Shown piece after piece: positions 1 through 5,784 of a stretch of 7,606 nucleotides of DNA. The first letter of the stretch is position 1. Each line of letters opens with the position of its first letter. The notes under the pieces were generated by a model, which did no database searches, was not told the origin of the DNA, and worked only from the letters and a program-made list of their open reading frames with translations. The position numbers and the translations under genes were made by a program. The stretch comes from Gammaproteobacteria bacterium. Lineage in GTDB: Bacteria > Pseudomonadota > Gammaproteobacteria > Chromatiales > Sedimenticolaceae. Location of the stretch: assembly GCA_020445245.1 (NCBI GenBank), contig JAGRHB010000084.1, positions 1 to 7,606 of the forward strand, in the 5' to 3' direction.

Positions 1-2
1 TG

Positions 3-860
3 CATACCGCACTCGAAGAAAAGAGCTTCAAGCCCTGTGCCGGGCTGGATACACACAGCATGGGCTGGGCCGCGCCGGCCGGCCGCGAATCCACCCAATT
101 GGTACACGCGGGCAACGGACGGATGATGGTCTGTCTGCGTCGCGAGGACCGCATACTGCCTGCCGCGGTGGTGCGTGAGCAGGTCGAGGAAAAGGCCGAG
201 GCGATCGGGCTCGCCGAATCACGCCCGGTCGGCCGCAAGGAAAAGCAACGCATCAAGGACGAGGTCATCACGGACCTGCTGCCACGTGCGTTTACCCGCA
301 GCAGCCATCAATACGCCTATGTCGACCCACAGGCCGGCTGGGTGGTGGTGGACAGCGGCACTGCGAAGAAGGCCGAGGAACTGCTGGGCATGCTGCGCGA
401 AACACTCGGCAGCCTGAGGGTCAGGCCGCTGGCCGTCGACCACGCACCGGCTGCCGTGTTGACGCACTGGCTGGAGACCGCACCGGCGGAGGGCTTCGAG
501 CTTGGCGACGAATGTGAACTCAGGGAGCCTGTCGACAAGGGCGGCGTGATGCGCGGCAAACGCATCGACCTCGGCAGCGCCGAGGTGAAGTCACACCTCG
601 ACGCCGGCATGCAGGCCGGCAAACTGGCCGTGGAGTGGCAGGAGCGCATCGGCTGCATCCTGTGCGACGATCTCGGCATCCGGCGCCTGCGCTTTCTTGA
701 CCTGATCATGCAGGAGGCCGCCGAAGTCGACGCCGATGACGCCCTGGCGCGTTTTGACGCCGACTTCGCGTTGATGGGCATGGAGCTGGCGCGTTTCATC
801 CCAGCAGTCATCGAGGCCTATGGCGGACTCGAACAGGAGCAAACTGCCGCCGTCCGTTGA
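3..860 (+). CDS. rdgC: Recombination-associated protein RdgC (5' end outside window)
   Basis: RdgC is a ring-shaped dimer that binds double-stranded DNA without sequence specificity and restrains RecA-driven recombination in the nucleoid. The frame is open from the first bases, so the start lies left of the window; 285 codons are visible. By memory of the E. coli protein (about 303 residues), roughly 25 N-terminal residues are missing. Family landmarks, in order, are MGW (from position 60), the basic stretch ending in KDEV, LLPRAF, the VDSGTAKKAEELL segment, LGSL, GGVMRGKR, and near the end the CDD and RFDADF motifs, all in the positions expected of RdgC. An ATG at 60 is internal (the family MGW motif), not the real start. 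The stop codon TGA (858-860) touches the stop of the convergent tcdA, so no terminator fits between them. Identity is confident; only the 5' end is unseen. Confidence 0.95.
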   Translation, partial: HTALEEKSFKPCAGLDTHSMGWAAPAGRESTQLVHAGNGRMMVCLRREDRILPAAVVREQVEEKAEAIGLAESRPVGRKEKQRIKDEVITDLLPRAFTRSSHQYAYVDPQAGWVVVDSGTAKKAEELLGMLRETLGSLRVRPLAVDHAPAAVLTHWLETAPAEGFELGDECELREPVDKGGVMRGKRIDLGSAEVKSHLDAGMQAGKLAVEWQERIGCILCDDLGIRRLRFLDLIMQEAAEVDADDALARFDADFALMGMELARFIPAVIEAYGGLEQEQTAAVR

Positions 861-863
861 TCA
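858..863. other. Back-to-back convergent stop codons in a TGATCA palindrome
   Basis: The palindrome TGATCA supplies both stops: TGA (858-860) ends rdgC on the plus strand, and the complement of TCA (861-863) ends tcdA on the minus strand. No intergenic base is left, so any transcription termination signal for either gene must lie inside the opposing coding region. Confidence 0.9.
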
Positions 864-1685
864 GACGCGATCGCTGCCCCGGGCGCTTGCCAGGCGGTCG
901 ATCACATACCCAGCCGCCGCCATGCCGAAGCTGGCGGTTACCGGCATACATGCGCCGTATCCGCCACAGTTCAGTGAGCCCGACGGCAGCGGATCGCAGC
1001 TGCCGGGCGGTACCAGCTGCGGCTCGTCGGACCACACGCTGGGGACCTGGAAACGGCGCTTGGGGTTGACCGGAAAGCCATAGTCCTGACGCAACAATTT
1101 GCGCGTGCGCGCCAGCAGCGGATCCTGCTCCGTGCGGCGCAAGTCGCTGACCCGCACACGCGTCGGGTCGCGTTGCCCGCCAGCACCGCCGACCGTGATG
1201 ATCGCCTGCCCGCGGCGCCGGCAGAACGCGATCATCGCCGCCTTGACCCGGAAGCTGTCGATGCAATCGATCACCCAGGCATGCTCGGCGTCGATCAGTG
1301 CCGCGATATTGTCCACGCTGACGAATTCTTCGAGAGTGTCGACCCGGCACCTCGGGTTGATCAGCGCAACCCGTTCGCGCAACGCAACGACCTTCGCCCG
1401 ACCCAGGTCTGATTCGATTGCCGGCAGCTGGCGATTGACGTTGGATTCCGCGACATGATCCATATCGACCAGCGTCATCGCGCCAACCGCGCTGCGCGCC
1501 AGCGCCTCCACGACCCACGAGCCAACACCGCCGACACCCACCACGCATACGCGGGACGCCGCCAGCCGCGCCAGCCCCTGCCCGCCGTAGAGTCGCTCAA
1601 TTCCACCGAACCGCCTCTGGAAATCCAATTGCCGATCACCCCGCAGACCAACTACCCGGATGGTGACTCCAACCGGGCCGTGCAT
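861..1685 (-). CDS. tcdA: tRNA threonylcarbamoyladenosine dehydratase TcdA
   Basis: TcdA (CsdL/YgdL) is an E1-like ATP-dependent enzyme that converts t6A at position 37 of tRNAs reading ANN codons into the cyclic form ct6A; in E. coli it works with the CsdA-CsdE sulfur-transfer pair. Visible features, numbered from the ATG at 1685 (274 aa), are RFGG and RLYG just before the fold, the nucleotide-binding GVGGVG at 50-55, the acidic DMD at 74-76, the NVNRQ motif at 82-86 (E1-type ATP site), the VIDCIDS segment, and GGAGGQRDPT. The C-terminus (SFG...VIDRLA) matches the family. The start is uncertain. The ATG at 1685 has no Shine-Dalgarno and gives about 18 extra residues. A TTG at 1628 (255 aa, MDFQRRFGG) has a strong extended Shine-Dalgarno and fits the family N-terminus better. 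The gene is convergent with rdgC and divergent from mnmH. Confidence 0.93.
   Translation of the reverse strand: MHGPVGVTIRVVGLRGDRQLDFQRRFGGIERLYGGQGLARLAASRVCVVGVGGVGSWVVEALARSAVGAMTLVDMDHVAESNVNRQLPAIESDLGRAKVVALRERVALINPRCRVDTLEEFVSVDNIAALIDAEHAWVIDCIDSFRVKAAMIAFCRRRGQAIITVGGAGGQRDPTRVRVSDLRRTEQDPLLARTRKLLRQDYGFPVNPKRRFQVPSVWSDEPQLVPPGSCDPLPSGSLNCGGYGACMPVTASFGMAAAGYVIDRLASARGSDRV
1634..1642 (-). promoter_or_regulatory. Shine-Dalgarno for the alternative TTG start of tcdA
   Basis: Read on the minus strand this is GGGGTGATC, which matches the extended anti-Shine-Dalgarno partner (GGAGGTGATC) over GGTGATC plus the preceding Gs. It ends 5 nt before a TTG codon (1626-1628) in frame with tcdA. 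This is a much better ribosome binding site than anything upstream of the ATG at 1685, so it favours a 255-residue TcdA. It could be coincidence, since the bases also encode in-frame residues of the longer form. Confidence 0.45.
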
Positions 1686-1691
1686 CGCGCT

Positions 1692-1697
1692 ATATTA
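1692..1697 (-). promoter_or_regulatory. Candidate -10 box for tcdA
   Basis: On the minus strand these bases read TAATAT, a near-consensus sigma-70 -10 element. No -35-like hexamer is present 16-18 nt upstream. Transcription from it would start at about 1685, which would make an ATG start at 1685 leaderless but give the TTG start at 1628 a leader of about 57 nt that contains its Shine-Dalgarno. Weak evidence on its own. Confidence 0.25.
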
Positions 1698-1735
1698 GCG
1701 GTTTGACAGCCGTCCCGGGGTTGTCGCTGACGAAG

Positions 1736-1755
1736 GGTTTCGCGCACCGCGAACC
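1736..1755. repeat. GC-rich hairpin in the mnmH leader
   Basis: An inverted repeat forms an 8-bp stem (GGTT/AACC and CGCG/CGCG) with one bulged T and a 3-nt loop. It lies about 40 nt upstream of the chosen mnmH ATG and has no T-tract, so it is not a classical terminator. It could be structure in the mRNA leader or a protein-binding dyad. GC-rich hairpins arise by chance in such DNA. Confidence 0.35.
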
Positions 1756-1795
1756 GGCCTCCCCGTGGACACGAGCACCCAAGCCAAAGCACCAG

Positions 1796-2914
1796 ATGCC
1801 TGCTTCCGACCTGAAGGAAATCGACGACCTGCGCACATTGTTCCTCAACGATGTGCCGCTGCTGGATGTGCGCGCACCGGTCGAATTCGCCGAGGGTGCC
1901 TTTCCCGGCGCGCACAATCTGCCTCTGATCGATGACGCCGAACGCCACCGGATTGGCATCACCTATAAAGAAGACGGACAGGACAGCGCCATAGCGCTGG
2001 GCGAGCGCCTGGTCAGCGGCGAATTGCGCCAACAACGCATCACGCAATGGCAGCAGTTTCTCGCACGCCACCCGGACGCGGTGTTGTACTGCTTCCGCGG
2101 CGGCATGCGCTCGCAGATCAGCCAGCGTTGGCTGCTGGATGTGGCCGGCCTTGCGTGTCCCAGGGTGCGCGGCGGCTACAAAGCGATGCGGCGCTTCCTT
2201 ATCGATCAGCTCGCAGTGAACGGCGAGGCGTGCCGGCCGGTAGTGATCGGCGGGCGCACCGGCGTGGGCAAGACCCGCCTGCTTGCCCAATGCCGTTCAC
2301 AGATCGATCTCGAGGCACTGGCCAACCACCGCGGCTCGGCGTTCGGCAATCATCCACAACCACAGCCATCGCAAATCGATTTCGAGAACGCGTTGTCGAT
2401 TGCGCTGCTGAAACATGTGGCGGCCGGCAATCGACCTTTCCTGGTCGAGGACGAGAGCCGAAATATCGGGGGCCGCCATATTCCCGGTGCCTTCTACGAG
2501 CACCTTCAACACGCACCGCTGGTCCTGCTCGAAGCCAGTGACGAGGAGCGAATCGCGATCACCCTGCAGGAATATGTGCACGACGCGCTGGCTGAGTTTA
2601 CGGCGTTATACGGCGCAGACGAGGGATTTTCCGCATGGTCCACCTATCTGCGGGACAGCATGCAGCGGATCCGGCGTCGGCTCGGGGGGGATCGACACGC
2701 CCTGGTCAGCCGGATGCTCGATGATGCGATCACGCGCCACGCCGCGAGCGGCGACGCGTCGGGACATGCGGAGTGGATCGCGTTCCTGCTGCGCGAGTAC
2801 TACGACGGTATGTATGAATATCAACTGGCGAGCAAGGCCGAACGTATCGTGTTCAGAGGTGACCGCAACGCCGTTCTCGACTATCTCGGTACGAACCATG
2901 GCATCGCCGCCTGA
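1796..2914 (+). CDS. mnmH: tRNA 2-selenouridine synthase MnmH/SelU
   Basis: MnmH (SelU, YbbB) replaces sulfur by selenium in the 2-thiouridine at wobble position 34 of tRNA-Lys, -Glu and -Gln, via a geranylated intermediate and with selenophosphate made by SelD. From ATG 1796 the protein has 372 residues, close to the E. coli length (about 364). The N-terminal rhodanese domain shows LLDVRAPVEF at 22-31 and the active-site loop YCFRGGMRS at 98-106, with catalytic Cys99. The second half is a P-loop domain with Walker A GRTGVGKT at 153-160, then the family motifs LANHRGSAFG, VEDESR, and EYYD near the end. The frame stays open upstream to a TTG at 1703, but those 31 residues have no counterpart in the family and would consume the divergent promoter region, so ATG 1796 is preferred although its Shine-Dalgarno is poor. 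Its 3' end overlaps the next gene by 17 nt. Its presence implies selenium metabolism (selD) elsewhere in the genome. Confidence 0.94.
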   Translation: MPASDLKEIDDLRTLFLNDVPLLDVRAPVEFAEGAFPGAHNLPLIDDAERHRIGITYKEDGQDSAIALGERLVSGELRQQRITQWQQFLARHPDAVLYCFRGGMRSQISQRWLLDVAGLACPRVRGGYKAMRRFLIDQLAVNGEACRPVVIGGRTGVGKTRLLAQCRSQIDLEALANHRGSAFGNHPQPQPSQIDFENALSIALLKHVAAGNRPFLVEDESRNIGGRHIPGAFYEHLQHAPLVLLEASDEERIAITLQEYVHDALAEFTALYGADEGFSAWSTYLRDSMQRIRRRLGGDRHALVSRMLDDAITRHAASGDASGHAEWIAFLLREYYDGMYEYQLASKAERIVFRGDRNAVLDYLGTNHGIAA

Positions 2915-4229
2915 GAACCCGCCCCTGTTTCAGTCGCGCAGCCGGTACCCGGGAGCGGCAATACGCGTCAGGTATCCGGACGTCATCGCACTACGTCTTA
3001 CGGCTCTGCTGATCCTGCTCTGCGTGGCGGCGGCACCGGTTATCGCGTTGGACTCGCAGGCAATATTCGAGCGCAACGAGCAGGCGGTTTACCAGATCCA
3101 CGTGATCAATCGCGACACCGGCAAGAAGAGCAGCATCGGGTCTGGTTTCATTTTCGATCGGCCGCAGCACCTTGCGACCAACTACCACGTCGTCAGTCAA
3201 TTCATCGAAAAGCCGGATCGCTACGAACTGCGATTCGTCGCGTCAGATGGCGCCGAAGGCCCATTGCGCCTGGTCGCCGTGGACGCGGTGCATGACCTGG
3301 CCCTGGTAGAGGCCGACGCCCCCTTTGGTGACCCGCTGCAGGTCGGTGAACCACCACCAAAGGGGGCAGCCCTTTACGCAATGGGCAATCCACTGGATCT
3401 CGGGCTGACCATCGCCGCAGGCACCAACGGCGGCGTCCTGAGCCAGACGGATGACAGCCGCATCCTGTTCTCCGGCAGCCTGAATGCCGGGATGAGTGGA
3501 GGCCCCACATTCGACGACCGCGGCACCGTGGTCGGAATCAACGTGTCGACAGCACGCAATGACATCAGCTTTATCGTGCCGACCCGCTACCTGCAGTCAC
3601 TGAGTGCGGCAACTGTGGTACCGGCAGAAGACTTCCGCCAGGTGATCACACAGCAGATCCGTGAATACCAGATCCGATACCTGCAAGGCATGATCGATGG
3701 CGCCTGGCCGTCGACCAACCTGCGTCGGATGCGCGTGCCCGGCGCCATCTCACCGACCGTCCGCTGCTGGGACGCGAGTCCCAAGCCGAAAGACGAACAC
3801 CTTTACCGGCGTTTCAGCATCAGCTGCAAGAACGAAAACGATATCTATCTCTCCGACACACTGGAAGTCGGAAAGATACTTTACGAGTACCTGTGGATCG
3901 AATCCGACCACCTCGAGCCGCTGCGCTTCTATCGCCTGTACCAGGCGCTCAACAACAGCCAGTTCAGCAGTAAGGCAGACAAAGACGACGTCGAAAGATT
4001 CCGCTGCGATACGCAATTCGTCGACCTGGGCGGACAGACATTCAAAACCACGGTCTGTGCGCGCGGCTACAAGAACTACCCCGGTCTAAGTGACCTGTTG
4101 TTCAGTGCAGCGATGGTTGGACACGACCGCCAGGGGTTTATTTTCAACCTCGATCTGTCGGGTACGGATTTCGGTGCTGCGGGCCGCCTGATCGTACGCA
4201 TGCTCGAGGGCCTGCAATGGCTTCCCTGA
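2898..4229 (+). CDS. Exported trypsin-like (S1C/HtrA-type) serine protease with novel C-terminal domain
   Basis: A predicted periplasmic or membrane-anchored serine endopeptidase of 443 residues. ATG 2898 is the only ATG, GTG or TTG codon before the hydrophobic core, so the start is well determined; it lies inside mnmH (17-nt overlap). An arginine-containing N-terminus of about 33 residues precedes a hydrophobic segment at 34-50 ending VIA, a possible signal-peptidase site after Ala50; it could also act as an uncleaved anchor. The protease domain (about 55-235) carries the full triad: His97 in TNYHVV, Asp133 in HDLALVE, and Ser200 in GMSGGP, with the AMGNP and GINVS strands typical of HtrA-like proteases. 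No PDZ domain is recognisable. Residues 240-443 form a domain I do not recognise, with four cysteines (290, 310, 370, 387), the only ones in the mature protein, so two disulfides are possible. Its substrate is unknown. The 13-nt overlap with the FHA gene suggests joint function. Confidence 0.87.
   Translation: MASPPENPPLFQSRSRYPGAAIRVRYPDVIALRLTALLILLCVAAAPVIALDSQAIFERNEQAVYQIHVINRDTGKKSSIGSGFIFDRPQHLATNYHVVSQFIEKPDRYELRFVASDGAEGPLRLVAVDAVHDLALVEADAPFGDPLQVGEPPPKGAALYAMGNPLDLGLTIAAGTNGGVLSQTDDSRILFSGSLNAGMSGGPTFDDRGTVVGINVSTARNDISFIVPTRYLQSLSAATVVPAEDFRQVITQQIREYQIRYLQGMIDGAWPSTNLRRMRVPGAISPTVRCWDASPKPKDEHLYRRFSISCKNENDIYLSDTLEVGKILYEYLWIESDHLEPLRFYRLYQALNNSQFSSKADKDDVERFRCDTQFVDLGGQTFKTTVCARGYKNYPGLSDLLFSAAMVGHDRQGFIFNLDLSGTDFGAAGRLIVRMLEGLQWLP
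4206..4210 (+). promoter_or_regulatory. Shine-Dalgarno of the FHA gene inside the protease gene
   Basis: GAGGG lies 6 nt upstream of ATG 4217, within the last codons of the protease gene. It fixes the FHA start and supports coupled translation across the 13-nt overlap. Confidence 0.6.
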
Positions 4230-5176
4230 TCGTAGAGATTCAAAGTCGGCATGGTGCCCAGTATCACAGGATCGACACGCCGTCGCTCCGACTCGGCAGG
4301 GCACTCGACAACGACATCATTCTTGCGGATCCATCGGTTTCGCCTTATCACTGCATCCTGCACTGCAACGACAACGGCAGTTTCACCTTAAAGTCACTGG
4401 CCGACGAAAATGGTATCCGCATAGGCGGCAGACGCATCGAGGATCCAATCACAGTCGACCGGCTGCCATTGGGCTTCGATGCCGGTCGTACGCACATCCG
4501 CATTCTCGATTTGGCGCACATTGTGGCACCGACGCGCATGATCAGCTGCCACGGCGGCAGCGCCTGCATGTTCGGACACTGGGGATGGGCACTGCTGCTG
4601 TTTGCCCTGCTGACGCTGATCAGTGCCTTCGACAACTATCTATCGACTCCGCTGACATTGACCTGGGAGTCGTTCTGGCGCGACCAGGCCACCATCATGA
4701 TGGTCGTACTCGGACTTGCGGTCTCGTTGCTGATAATCAACAGGATCACATCACACCGCTGGGATCTTCCCTCATCGCTGAGCTTCGTCAGCCTGTTGCT
4801 GACAACCGCGCTCGTTCTCGATCTGATGATCCCGTTTGCAGACTATTTCTTTACCTCGCCACTACCCGGCTTCATCGTCGGATTGGCCTGGAGTTTCATA
4901 CTCCTTCCATGGGCCATGGCCTGGTTCCTGGTACGACTTCATCATGGCAACACCGCAGCCAGTATCGTATTTGTCGTGGCCCTGCTACTCCCTTCCGCCT
5001 ACTACCAGCTGAAGGAAATCGTCAGTCACTATGATTTATTGAATACCTTCAGCAAGCGATCGTTCTACAGTGACACCCTATCACCTTGGGACCGACGACT
5101 GCAGGACACCCTGTCAATAGAAGAGTTTTCAGCCACGAGTATGCCGACAGTCTCTCCGGATACTGCTGATAGATGA
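4217..5176 (+). CDS. FHA-domain membrane protein
   Basis: A 319-residue protein with an N-terminal forkhead-associated domain and a membrane-embedded C-terminal half. FHA domains bind phosphothreonine peptides. Here residues about 4-98 show the signature residues: GR at 27-28, SxxH at 42-45 (SPYH), and NG at 65-66 (in DENGIRI), so the phosphopeptide pocket looks intact. Five hydrophobic segments follow at about 122-138, 157-175, 188-208, 219-239 and 247-263. Positive residues cluster in the loops after segments 2 and 4 (R176/R181; R240/H242/H243), which puts the FHA domain in the cytoplasm and the last 55 or so residues in the periplasm. The gene overlaps the protease by 13 nt and is the last in the mnmH-protease-FHA run. 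Its partner kinase is not in the window and the function is unknown; a regulator or anchor for the protease is an inference from context. Base composition is somewhat lower in GC towards the 3' end. Confidence 0.85.
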   Translation: MASLIVEIQSRHGAQYHRIDTPSLRLGRALDNDIILADPSVSPYHCILHCNDNGSFTLKSLADENGIRIGGRRIEDPITVDRLPLGFDAGRTHIRILDLAHIVAPTRMISCHGGSACMFGHWGWALLLFALLTLISAFDNYLSTPLTLTWESFWRDQATIMMVVLGLAVSLLIINRITSHRWDLPSSLSFVSLLLTTALVLDLMIPFADYFFTSPLPGFIVGLAWSFILLPWAMAWFLVRLHHGNTAASIVFVVALLLPSAYYQLKEIVSHYDLLNTFSKRSFYSDTLSPWDRRLQDTLSIEEFSATSMPTVSPDTADR

Positions 5177-5218
5177 AATAGTATCCGCAACGCAATATGT
5201 TCCATGACTACGCTTATT

Positions 5219-5249
5219 GCAAAATAGATCAGTCATCGTTATATTTTGC
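5219..5249. repeat. Inverted repeat GCAAAATA / TATTTTGC
   Basis: Perfect 8-bp arms at 5219-5226 and 5242-5249 flank a 15-nt spacer. A second pair, ATGACT (5204-5209) and AGTCAT (5231-5236), interleaves with it, so the two hairpins would exclude each other or form a pseudoknot. The dyad sits at or just upstream of the candidate promoter of the next gene and could be an operator. AT-rich arms make it a poor terminator. Confidence 0.4.
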
Positions 5250-5273
5250 GGCGTTAGGCGATTTTACTATATA
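5245..5273 (+). promoter_or_regulatory. Candidate sigma-70 promoter for the coiled-coil/winged-helix gene
   Basis: A -10-like TATATA (5268-5273) is preceded at 17 nt by TTTGCG (5245-5250), a weak -35 with 3 of 6 consensus bases. A further -10-like TAAAAT lies at 5280-5285 without a matching -35. The AT-rich setting ahead of a gene with a good ribosome binding site makes a promoter here likely, but its exact position is a guess. Confidence 0.35.
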
Positions 5274-5318
5274 CCTCTGTAAAATGAGGCACTCACGTTT
5301 CCATTTGGAGTTGGCTTG

Positions 5319-5738
5319 ATGGCAAAGAAAAACCTGTCGGAACTGACCTCCGACGAACTGTACGAGCTCGCACGCGCACGCGAGGAACAGGAAGCAGCTG
5401 AGGCCAAAGAGGCCACCCGCGCACGCATAGACGCGCTGCGTGCCACCAAACGCGAACTGCTGGCGCGCCATCGCCGGGAGCTCGCTGAGATCGATGCTGA
5501 GATCCGCAGCCTCGGTGGCCGTGGCGGCCGTGCAAAACGACGTGGGTCGGCGGGCGGCAATGTCACCGACCATGTGCTGGAGATCGTAACCAAGGCCAAG
5601 AAGATATCGACCAGGGAAATCAAGGATGAGCTGGAAGGTCGCGGCGTCGTCGCCAACAACCTGGCGCAGACCCTCGCCTACCTGAAACGGCAGGGCAAAG
5701 TCGCGTCGCCCGCAAGGTCCATCTATACACCCGCCTGA
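5319..5738 (+). CDS. Small coiled-coil / winged-helix-like putative DNA-binding protein
   Basis: A 139-residue, very charged protein that I cannot assign to a named family. ATG 5319 has GGAG at 5307-5310, 8 nt upstream, so the start is well supported. Residues about 6-65 are rich in Glu, Arg and Ala with regularly spaced Leu/Ile and look like a helical coiled coil. A flexible basic Gly/Arg linker follows at 66-80 (GGRGGRAKRRG). Residues 81-139 have the pattern of a small winged-helix domain: helix VLEIV, then STREIKDEL, then a recognition-helix-like NNLAQTLAYLKRQGKV, and a short strand ending in SIYTP. Oligomerising coiled coil, basic linker and DNA-binding domain is the general layout of H-NS-like or other nucleoid-associated proteins, but there is no sequence match to H-NS or MvaT that I can see. 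It is preceded by an AT-rich promoter region and followed after 46 bp by the first GTPase gene, possibly in one operon. Confidence 0.8.
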   Translation: MAKKNLSELTSDELYELARAREEQEAAEAKEATRARIDALRATKRELLARHRRELAEIDAEIRSLGGRGGRAKRRGSAGGNVTDHVLEIVTKAKKISTREIKDELEGRGVVANNLAQTLAYLKRQGKVASPARSIYTPA

Positions 5739-5784
5739 ATTCGTCCAAGTCCCATGGGGCAGCGCCTCATCGCGGGGACATCAC

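Larger units (their letters stand above)
5177..5318. other. AT-rich intergenic region
   Basis: A 142-bp gap, clearly more AT-rich than the flanking genes, separates the FHA gene from the small winged-helix-like gene. It holds a candidate promoter, one perfect 8-bp inverted repeat and one 6-bp repeat interleaved with it. No convincing terminator (GC stem plus T-tract) was found for the upstream genes and no small coding frame with a ribosome binding site was seen. Confidence 0.7.

Noticed and set aside
1703..1708. Perfect TTGACA as a -35 box for mnmH
   Set aside because: No -10-like hexamer lies 16-18 nt downstream (GC-rich sequence there), so it is not a supportable promoter.
1703..1795. In-frame N-terminal extension of MnmH from a TTG codon
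   Set aside because: The 31 added residues have no family counterpart and would leave under 20 bp between divergent genes; ATG 1796 gives the usual length.
2415..2897. Upstream extension of the protease frame through mnmH
   Set aside because: It is an out-of-frame shadow of mnmH with Ser/Arg/Thr-rich translation; the signal segment and ATG 2898 define the real start.
3026..3028. Cysteine in the protease signal segment as a lipoprotein attachment site
   Set aside because: Residues before Cys42 are LILL, lacking the small residue required just before the cysteine of a lipobox.
5251..5260. GCGTTAGGCG resembles the core of an integron attC site (GTTAGGC)
   Set aside because: No matching inverse core is found at a suitable distance upstream and there is no integrase or cassette structure; likely chance.
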